A stretch of DNA of 64,000 nt, taken from the NCBI GenBank assembly GCA_965203665.1, contig OZ241905.1:2418001-2482000 (forward strand), in the 5' to 3' direction. Positions 57,964 through 64,000 of this stretch are shown in pieces. The DNA comes from Bin75 sp965203665 (GTDB lineage: Bacteria; Nitrospirota; Nitrospiria; Nitrospirales; UBA8639). Every line of letters starts with the position of its first letter. Position 1 is the first letter of the stretch. A program made the translations under genes and the position numbers. A model generated the notes under the pieces. That model was not told the origin of the DNA and did no database searches. It saw nothing but the letters and a program-made list of their open reading frames with translations.

Positions 57964-58617
57964 ATGAAAATTGGGAAATCAGGGTTAGCAGTTTTGACTG
58001 CCTTGATCGTGGTGGGTTGCATGGCCTCCAGTGCGCTTGCCATCGAAGCGTTCCAAGAACGGTTTGAGTGGGGAGATCTCAGCAAGCCGACCACTGTGCA
58101 TGGGCGGGTTGCGGTTACCGATCCGTATGACAATGCCGCTTGGGTCAACATCGCCGTGTTTGGGGGCAATGCCGAGAGTGGATACTATTGGCAGAAGTAT
58201 TTCCCAGGGAAGAATTTGAAAGTCTACCCGAAAGATGACGGCGTGTGGCAAAAACTCGTGGCCTTGGGCAAAGGCTCGCATAGTCAGGCAGTCATGAGCG
58301 GGACTGAGGCTTCCAAGTATACCTTGGTTGAACTCGTGATTCAGGAAACCGAGCAGAACCATCGAGTGGTTTCCTCGGTTAAGGAAGTTCCTGAAGTGGC
58401 CGGTTCGCCGGACAAGCCCAGAAGCATTCATAGCCTGCGGGCGATCAGCGTCGTCGATTCGATCGACAACAACAGCTGGGCTCAAAACAAGAAGATGCAA
58501 TATGATGTGATGGTCCCGGGTGTGGGTCCGATTTCCGGATTCATTCCGTACTCCAACCAAGCCCCCCATACCTCCAAGGGGACAAAGGAAGGCAAGTTCG
58601 GGGCGTCGTTGCAATAA
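57964..58617 (+). CDS. Secreted protein of unknown function, 217 aa
   Basis: This protein is not recognised. The N-terminus (MKIGKSGLAVLTALIVVGCMASSALA) is a signal peptide; cleavage after ALA gives a soluble protein, but VVGC at residues 16-19 also fits a lipobox, so it could be a lipoprotein. The mature part is polar with aromatic-rich segments (YYWQKYFPGKNLKVYPKDD) and no catalytic motif. GGAGGAAGG precedes the ATG. It is tandem with the previous secreted gene and ends just before a strong terminator. Confidence 0.8.
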   Translation: MKIGKSGLAVLTALIVVGCMASSALAIEAFQERFEWGDLSKPTTVHGRVAVTDPYDNAAWVNIAVFGGNAESGYYWQKYFPGKNLKVYPKDDGVWQKLVALGKGSHSQAVMSGTEASKYTLVELVIQETEQNHRVVSSVKEVPEVAGSPDKPRSIHSLRAISVVDSIDNNSWAQNKKMQYDVMVPGVGPISGFIPYSNQAPHTSKGTKEGKFGASLQ

Positions 58618-58637
58618 GAAAAGTCTTTAGCAAAACG

Positions 58638-58675
58638 AAAAGGGCAGGACCTTTCTCAGGTCCTGCCCTTTTTTT
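58638..58675. terminator. Bidirectional intrinsic terminator
   Basis: AAAAGGGCAGGACCT (58638-58652) pairs perfectly with AGGTCCTGCCCTTTT (58658-58672) over a 5-base loop, with T residues to 58675. Reverse-strand reading also gives a T-rich end (TTTTCGTTTT), so it serves the secreted genes on the plus strand and mutS on the minus strand. Confidence 0.93.
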
Positions 58676-61307
58676 ATTTGGCATCGAGACGCTTTTGGAG
58701 ATCCGCCAAGCGGTTTAATGCTTCCAGGGGCGTCATGGAAAAGAGTTCCAACTGTTTGATTTCCTCAATCAGGGGATGGGGTTGGGGAGTTGAGGGCAGC
58801 ATGTCGTCAGGGCTCTCTTCCTGAATCCGATTGCCTACATTCTCGGACGACGACTCCTGTTCCAGTTGCGCCAAGACTTCTTCAGCTCGCGAGATGAGAG
58901 AGGAGGGTAAACCGGCCAGTTTGCCCACGTGAATCCCGTAACTGCGAGCGGCTTTCCCCGGTGTGATTTTTCGTAAAAAAATGACGTCGTCTTTGTCCTC
59001 TTTCACCGCGACGGTGAGGTTTTGGACGCCTTCCCGGAATTTTTCCAAGTCCGTCATTTCATGATAGTGGGTGGCAAAGAGAGTCCTGGCCCCCAGGACA
59101 CGACGGTCTTGAATATGTTCCGCGATCGCCCAAGCCAGGCTCAAACCATCGTAGGTACTGGTGCCCCGCCCTATTTCATCGAGCAGGATGAGACTGCGAG
59201 ACGTAGCCCCATGTAAAATTTTGGCGGTTTCCAGCATTTCCACCATAAAGGTGCTTAATCCGAATGCCAGATTATCGGAGGCGCCCACTCGGGTAAACAG
59301 TCGATCGATGACCCCGATTGTAGCTTCTGAGGCAGGGACAAGGCAGCCCACATGCGCCATAAGGACGATCAACCCGGTTTGCCGCAAAAACGTACTTTTT
59401 CCCGCCATGTTGGGTCCGGTCAGTAACAATACTCGATGGGCGTCCAAGTCCAGGTAGGAGTCGTTGGGGATGAACCCGTCGGGCAAGTCGAATTGTTCAA
59501 CGACCGGATGCCGCCCATTCTTGATGAAGATGATCCCCCCGTCGTGCATCTCCGGCTTGACGTAACGATTCCTGGAGGCGACCTCGGCGAAATTCGAGAG
59601 CACGTCGAGCAGAGCCACGTGTTTGGCCATTTTTTGAATCCGAAAGACGTGGCCGGACAGGGTTTGCAGGATCGCCTGAAAACGTTCCTGTTCGGCACGG
59701 CGTAACTTTTCATTGGCCCCGGACAGTTGGGCTTCGATCCGTTCGAGGTCTTCGGTCGTATACCGCTCGGCATTGACCAGCGTTTGCTTCCGTCGAAAAT
59801 ATTCCGGCACACGAGACAGGTTCGCTTTCGTCACCTCGAAATAGTATCCGTACACTTGATTGTATTTGATCTTGAGCGAGTCGATGCCGCTGTGCTCACG
59901 TTCGCGTTGCTCCAGATCGGTCAACCATTGAACGCCGTCCCGGCTCATCATTCGCAGCTCATCGATGACGGGATCGACACCGTCCTGAAAAATCGGGCCC
60001 TCTTTGCCGGAACCCGGTGCATTGGGGTCAATGGAGTCTTCGACCAGCGCGGTCACGTCAGCCAGCGAATCCCAGCGCTGCAAGACGGAGTCGAGCAAAG
60101 GATCGGCAACACCGTCGAAAAGCTGAAAGAGCTGGGGCAGAATGGACAGGGATTCTTTCAAGCGAAGAACGTCCCGTGGAGTCGCCGTTCCTATGACCAC
60201 GCGGCTGCTCAACCGCTCGAGGTCATGCAGGTCCTTGAAGAACGAACGAACGTGCAGGCGAAGTTTCAGGTTGTCCAGGAAAACGGAGACCGCATTGAGC
60301 CGGCGTTGAATGGCTTGGTTGTCGATCAGGGGTCGAACAATCCATTGCCGCAACAGACGGCATCCCATGGCCGTGACCGTATGATCGAGAACCGACAGCA
60401 AGGTGGCGTGTTGTTGATCCGGATGCAGGGGGTGGATCAGTTCCAGGTTGCGCATGGTCATGGCATCCAGGTGCATCTCCCGCGTGGGTTCCAGGAGTTC
60501 CGGCTTCTGGATGTGATGATGCTCCAGGGTGGGTTGGGTCTGCTTCAGATAACGCAGGATGCACCCACCCGCTTGGACCCCGGGTCCTGCGGCAGAGAGG
60601 CCTAGTGCGTCCACGTGGCCAACCTCGAAATGAGCCCGGAGAATCTCCTGCGAAGCATCCGATTCGAAACAGGCAGACGGTTGTTCCGTCACGCGAGGTA
60701 ACCGCAGAGGTTCCAGGAGCCTGTCGAGGGCTATCGCGTCCGTTTCGTCCGGGATAACGACTTCTTGCGGGCCGAGGCGGATGAGTTCATCCAGCATCGA
60801 GTCCTGGCCGTGTTCCCCGGAGAATTCCGCAATGAGAAATTGTCCGGTGGACAGATCGATCGAGGCGAGCCCAAAACTATGACGTGAATGGACCGGGTCG
60901 CGTTGAACGGACAAGGCCGCCAGGAAATTAGCCTCTTTGGCGTCCAGCAACTCATCGTCAAAAATCGTACCGGGGGTGTAGAGTCGGACGACCTCTCGTT
61001 TGACCAGACCCTTGGCTGTTTTGGGGTCTTCGACTTGCTCGCAGAGCGCCACGGTTTTTCCGGCTTTCAGCAATTTGGCCAGATAGCTCGTGGCCGCATG
61101 ATGCGGCACTCCGCAGAGAGGAACGGGGTTGGCGCTGTTCTTGTCCCTGGTCGTCAGGGTGATGTTGAGCAGGGCGGCGGCCTCTTTCGCGTCTTCCTCA
61201 AACATTTCATAGAAGTCACCCACGCGAAAGAACACAATCGTCTCCGGGTACTGTCGTTTGATGTCCCAATATTGTTTCAGCAGGGGTTTCAGTTCGGATT
61301 GACCCAT
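58674..61307 (-). CDS. mutS: DNA mismatch repair protein MutS
   Basis: MutS recognises mismatches and starts repair. The 877-aa protein has the mismatch-binding N-terminus with FFRVGDFYEMFEEDA (Phe-x-Glu motif) and the connector, lever and clamp domains. The ATPase has Walker A GPNMAGKST (Gly631 to Thr639), ILLDEIGRGTSTYDG and TLFATHYHEMT. The C-terminal region ends near the shared terminator. It lies downstream of tsaE, eight bases after it, in the pdxJ-nnr-tsaE-mutS unit. Confidence 0.97.
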   Translation of the reverse strand: MGQSELKPLLKQYWDIKRQYPETIVFFRVGDFYEMFEEDAKEAAALLNITLTTRDKNSANPVPLCGVPHHAATSYLAKLLKAGKTVALCEQVEDPKTAKGLVKREVVRLYTPGTIFDDELLDAKEANFLAALSVQRDPVHSRHSFGLASIDLSTGQFLIAEFSGEHGQDSMLDELIRLGPQEVVIPDETDAIALDRLLEPLRLPRVTEQPSACFESDASQEILRAHFEVGHVDALGLSAAGPGVQAGGCILRYLKQTQPTLEHHHIQKPELLEPTREMHLDAMTMRNLELIHPLHPDQQHATLLSVLDHTVTAMGCRLLRQWIVRPLIDNQAIQRRLNAVSVFLDNLKLRLHVRSFFKDLHDLERLSSRVVIGTATPRDVLRLKESLSILPQLFQLFDGVADPLLDSVLQRWDSLADVTALVEDSIDPNAPGSGKEGPIFQDGVDPVIDELRMMSRDGVQWLTDLEQREREHSGIDSLKIKYNQVYGYYFEVTKANLSRVPEYFRRKQTLVNAERYTTEDLERIEAQLSGANEKLRRAEQERFQAILQTLSGHVFRIQKMAKHVALLDVLSNFAEVASRNRYVKPEMHDGGIIFIKNGRHPVVEQFDLPDGFIPNDSYLDLDAHRVLLLTGPNMAGKSTFLRQTGLIVLMAHVGCLVPASEATIGVIDRLFTRVGASDNLAFGLSTFMVEMLETAKILHGATSRSLILLDEIGRGTSTYDGLSLAWAIAEHIQDRRVLGARTLFATHYHEMTDLEKFREGVQNLTVAVKEDKDDVIFLRKITPGKAARSYGIHVGKLAGLPSSLISRAEEVLAQLEQESSSENVGNRIQEESPDDMLPSTPQPHPLIEEIKQLELFSMTPLEALNRLADLQKRLDAK

Positions 61308-61314
61308 GAGGCAG

Positions 61315-61806
61315 CTACCTTGCGCCCGACATGAGCACGTGAAGAAGACCGGAGCTTCGGGGCCCGAAAGCCTGAACGTTCACGTGACGGGCGGTTTTCC
61401 CTGAATGGGAAAAATGAATGGAAAGATAGTCATCAGGCATCCACGAGGCAGGCAGCCGGTCAGCCCATTCAATCAGGACCACGAAGTCTCCGTTCAAATA
61501 CTCGGCCAATCCCGTGTCAGCCAACTCTCGCGACTGTTCCAGTCGATACAAGTCCACGTGGGCAAGCGTCAGGGGGCCGGCGTATTCCTGGATGAAGGTG
61601 AACGTCGGACTACTCACGACGTGGGGTTCGAGACCCGTACCCGAGGCGACTCCGCGGACGAACGTCGTTTTCCCTGCGCCCAACTCGCCGATGAGCGCAA
61701 TGACGTCGCCCTGCTGAAGACGACGACCGATGGTCGAGCCGAGTTGCTCGGTGTGTGACGGTGACCGCAGGGACAGGGTCCAGGATTTTGTCTGTGCGGT
61801 GGTCAT
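61315..61806 (-). CDS. tsaE: tRNA threonylcarbamoyladenosine biosynthesis ATPase TsaE
   Basis: TsaE is the ATPase of the TsaBDE complex that makes t6A at position 37 of ANN-decoding tRNAs. From ATG 61806 it is 163 aa with P-loop GELGAGKTT (Lys46), SSPTFTFIQEY, HVDLYRLEQ and LIEWADRLP. A GTG at 61839, overlapping nnr by 17 bases, is an alternative start. No tsaB or tsaD is in the window. Confidence 0.92.
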   Translation of the reverse strand: MTTAQTKSWTLSLRSPSHTEQLGSTIGRRLQQGDVIALIGELGAGKTTFVRGVASGTGLEPHVVSSPTFTFIQEYAGPLTLAHVDLYRLEQSRELADTGLAEYLNGDFVVLIEWADRLPASWMPDDYLSIHFSHSGKTARHVNVQAFGPRSSGLLHVLMSGAR

Positions 61807-61822
61807 GTGGTCAAAACAAGCT

Positions 61823-63391
61823 TCACGGTCGAGCGGCACCAGCGTAGAGCACCTGGGTGAGGGCTTGCGGCAGGTAGGCCAAAAGGTCGCCGGCCATCAA
61901 GCTGGGATATCCGTAGACCCGAGCCGCGAGGTCGCCCGCCAGGCCGTGAAGAAAGACGCCGCTTTGAGCCGCCTCCCACGGTGAGACCCCTTGCGCCAGC
62001 AATCCGGTCAGGATCCCGGTCAGCACGTCCCCCGTGCCCGCAGTGGCCATCCCGGGATTGCCGGTGGGTGAAATGGACGTCGCTCCTTGAGGATGGGCCA
62101 CAATGGTGCGTGCTCCTTTCAGTACCACGACGCTTGAATGGGTACGGGCAAAATCCTGGGCGATTCCCAAACGATTACGGTTCACGGTTGCCGCCGTCGA
62201 TTCGCCAAGCAGCCTGGCCATCTCTCCGGGGTGCGGCGTCAGGATCGGGGAGATCGGGCGTGAACGGAGGAGATTCGTATGGCCTGCCAAGGCGTTCAGC
62301 GCGTCGGCATCGATGACCAGCGGCCGGTCGCATCGGTCGATCAGCGTTCGAACCACCTCGGCGGTTTCAGTCTGCGTCGAAAGGCCGGGACCCACGCCGA
62401 TCGCACTGCGCGATTGCAAAAACGTTTGCAAGAGGGGCAGGGCTTCTCGCGACAGCGTCTGCTCTGCGGTTTCGGGAAGCGGCAAGGTCATGACCTCGGG
62501 AATCTCCGAGGCAACGCTGGCTTGCACACTGGACGGCGTGGCCACGGTAACGAGCCCGGCTCCTGCCCGAAGGGTCGCTTTGGCTGCCAGGGCGGCGGCT
62601 CCGCTCTTTCCGGATGAGCCGGCAATGATCCCGGCGTGACCGAACGTACCCTTGTGCGACGAAGCTTGGCGCTTGGGCAGCCACGGTCGAATCCTGGCGG
62701 GAGTCAACATCTCGATGGGAAGACGGAGGTCTTCGACGTATTGGCTCGGAATGCCGATATCGACGCAATGAACGCGGCCGGCGTGATCAATGCCCGCTCC
62801 CAGAAAAAGCCCGAGCTTGGGGTTTCCGAACGTGACCGTCAGGTCGGCTTGCACCGCGGTCCCTAACGTGTCGCCGGTATCCGCATCGATGCCGGAAGGA
62901 AGATCCACCGCAACACTAGGCGCCTCCGAGGCGTTCATGGCCTGAATGGCCTCTTGGTACGGGCCGGTGACCGGTGCAGACGTGCCGGTTCCCAAGAGCG
63001 CGTCGACCAGCACGTGGCTGTTTCGGACCAACCGGTGCATGCGATCCGGCGAGGGGCTGCTCAAGACCTTGGATCGGCCGGCGTCTCTGACAAACCGTTG
63101 ATACATGAGTTTGGCGTCCCCCTTGAGATCTCGTGCATGTGCAAAAAGGCAGACCTGAACGGTGCCCCGTTTTTGACGCAGGAGTCTGGCGACGACGAAT
63201 CCGTCCCCTCCATTGTTGCCTTTCCCGCAGAAGATCGTCACGGTTTTCCCCTTCAGGGTGCCGAAGGTGTCTTCCATGGCCGACACCACGCCGGCTCCTG
63301 CCCGTTCCATCAACGTCTTGCCGGGGACACCGGCCTCGTGGATCGTGCGACGATCGAGTTCTCGCATCTGGTGAGCGGTGACGATTTTCAT
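61823..63391 (-). CDS. nnr: Bifunctional NAD(P)H-hydrate epimerase / ADP-dependent dehydratase
   Basis: The Nnr enzyme repairs damaged NAD(P)H hydrates. The 522-aa fusion has an N-terminal epimerase domain (YjeF_N: GKGNNGGDGFVVARLL, VDLPSGIDADTG). The C-terminal ribokinase-like dehydratase domain follows (YjeF_C: GTFGHAGIIAGS, ILTPHPGEMARLL, TGNPGMATAGTGDVLTG). The order beside tsaE and pdxJ is common. Both halves keep their glycine-rich nucleotide loops. Confidence 0.95.
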   Translation of the reverse strand: MKIVTAHQMRELDRRTIHEAGVPGKTLMERAGAGVVSAMEDTFGTLKGKTVTIFCGKGNNGGDGFVVARLLRQKRGTVQVCLFAHARDLKGDAKLMYQRFVRDAGRSKVLSSPSPDRMHRLVRNSHVLVDALLGTGTSAPVTGPYQEAIQAMNASEAPSVAVDLPSGIDADTGDTLGTAVQADLTVTFGNPKLGLFLGAGIDHAGRVHCVDIGIPSQYVEDLRLPIEMLTPARIRPWLPKRQASSHKGTFGHAGIIAGSSGKSGAAALAAKATLRAGAGLVTVATPSSVQASVASEIPEVMTLPLPETAEQTLSREALPLLQTFLQSRSAIGVGPGLSTQTETAEVVRTLIDRCDRPLVIDADALNALAGHTNLLRSRPISPILTPHPGEMARLLGESTAATVNRNRLGIAQDFARTHSSVVVLKGARTIVAHPQGATSISPTGNPGMATAGTGDVLTGILTGLLAQGVSPWEAAQSGVFLHGLAGDLAARVYGYPSLMAGDLLAYLPQALTQVLYAGAARP

Positions 63392-63420
63392 GACGAACCA
63401 AGCACGGATGCGCCGGGCAT

Positions 63421-64000
63421 CTAACCGTGAAGCGATGAGGGGATTAAGGCCCGCATTTCCCTGACGGCCCGTTCGAGACCGACCAGGACCGCGCGCGAAA
63501 TAATGCTGTGCCCGATGTTGAATTCCACAATTTCGGTGATGCCCGTCAGGTGCTGGATGTTGTGATACGTCAACCCATGACCGGCATTCACCTCCAGTCC
63601 CAATTGCTGCGCAAGGCGTGCGCCCTGCTGAAGGGCGTCGACTTCTTTCCGGATCTCCCGGGGCTGGTGACTGTTGGCATACGGTCCGGTGTGCAGCTCG
63701 ACGGCGTCGGCCCCCACTTTATGTGCGGCGCGGATTTGACGACGGTCCGGGTCGATGAACAGGCTGACCGGTATCTGCGCGTCGTGGAACAGACGGATGA
63801 AGGTGGTGAGCCGTTTCCGGTGGTCCGTCACCGCGAGCCCGCCTTCGGTGGTCAATTCCTGCCGCCGTTCGGGGACCAGCGTGACTTTATCGGGCCGGAC
63901 GTGCAACGCAATCTTCGCGGTCGCGTCGTCCGCGGCCATTTCCAGATTTAAAGCGGAAGGGATGATGTCCCGAAGCAGGTTCAGGTCCCGTTCCTGGATG
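63421..64000 (-). CDS. pdxJ: Pyridoxine 5'-phosphate synthase PdxJ, C-terminal part (runs off right edge)
   Basis: PdxJ condenses 1-deoxyxylulose-5-phosphate with aminoacetone phosphate in vitamin B6 synthesis. The reverse strand is open from base 64000: IQERDLNLLR, then NLEMAADD, KVTLVPERRQELTTEGGL, ELHTGPYAN, VNAGHGLTYHN and EFNIGHSIISRAV. All are PdxJ landmarks. The N-terminal part lies outside the window. It is the most upstream visible gene of the pdxJ-nnr-tsaE-mutS unit; its product PLP is also what the YggS protein at 19578 handles. Confidence 0.95.
   Translation of the reverse strand, partial: IQERDLNLLRDIIPSALNLEMAADDATAKIALHVRPDKVTLVPERRQELTTEGGLAVTDHRKRLTTFIRLFHDAQIPVSLFIDPDRRQIRAAHKVGADAVELHTGPYANSHQPREIRKEVDALQQGARLAQQLGLEVNAGHGLTYHNIQHLTGITEIVEFNIGHSIISRAVLVGLERAVREMRALIPSSLHG

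Overview
This window is a 64 kb stretch of bacterial chromosome. It is moderately GC-rich, gene-dense and dominated by conserved housekeeping operons. The organism is Gram-negative: the MurE carries the DNPR motif for meso-diaminopimelate, and periplasmic and secreted proteins are present. Gene order and protein style (rpmF-plsX-fabH-fabL-like-fabD-fabG-acpP-fabF-rnc; pdxJ-nnr-tsaE-mutS; many GTG and TTG starts) suggest Nitrospirota, probably a Nitrospira-like bacterium. That assignment is inference; no marker here was searched. There is no rRNA and no CRISPR array. One tRNA gene (Lys, TTT) is present.

Layout. 1-1157: a truncated DUF5615/DUF433 toxin-antitoxin-like pair, a decayed IS3 orfA start, a cluster of hairpin-rich repeats, then a promoter and a four-unit 10-bp repeat that looks like a MraZ operator, although no mraZ gene is adjacent. 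1158-18739: a complete dcw cell-wall/division cluster (rsmH, ftsL, ftsI, murE, murF, mraY, murD, ftsW, murG, murC, murB, ddl, ftsQ, ftsA, ftsZ), tightly overlapping except for a 142-bp MITE-like element between ftsA and ftsZ. 18768-21871: pgeF, yggS, yggT and a serine hydrolase. 21916-23789: a visibly AT-richer accessory islet of unknown genes (a 3-TM membrane protein, a 52-aa acidic peptide, a small HTH-like protein). 23920-28647: pgsA-like, gspE/pilB, gspF/pilC, ispE. 28762-33072: prs, rplY, pth, rpsF, ssb, rpsR, DUF177, rpmF. 33152-40101: fatty-acid synthesis cluster and rnc. 40132-45123: secreted cyclophilin, a convergent overlapping pair (beta-propeller and Cys-rich protein), folD, metF-like, panB. 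45328-46814: purA and tRNA-Lys. 47049-55752: the nus operon (rimP, nusA, infB, DUF503, rbfA, truB, rpsO, pnp), with a second copy of the MITE between rpsO and pnp. 55842-58617: an M16 protease and two secreted proteins of unknown function. 58674-64000, minus strand: mutS, tsaE, nnr and a pdxJ that runs off the right edge.

The genes form a growth-centred set: peptidoglycan precursors and septation, phospholipid and fatty-acid synthesis, isoprenoid precursor, one-carbon and CoA precursors, PRPP and adenylate synthesis, and translation. The most unusual signals are regulatory or mobile rather than new enzymes: the MraZ-type operator without mraZ, two 142-bp MITE copies inside essential operons, intrinsic terminators placed 30-50 nt before the purA and rimP start codons, structured leaders before prs and rplY, and the unknown islet at 22.3-23.8 kb.
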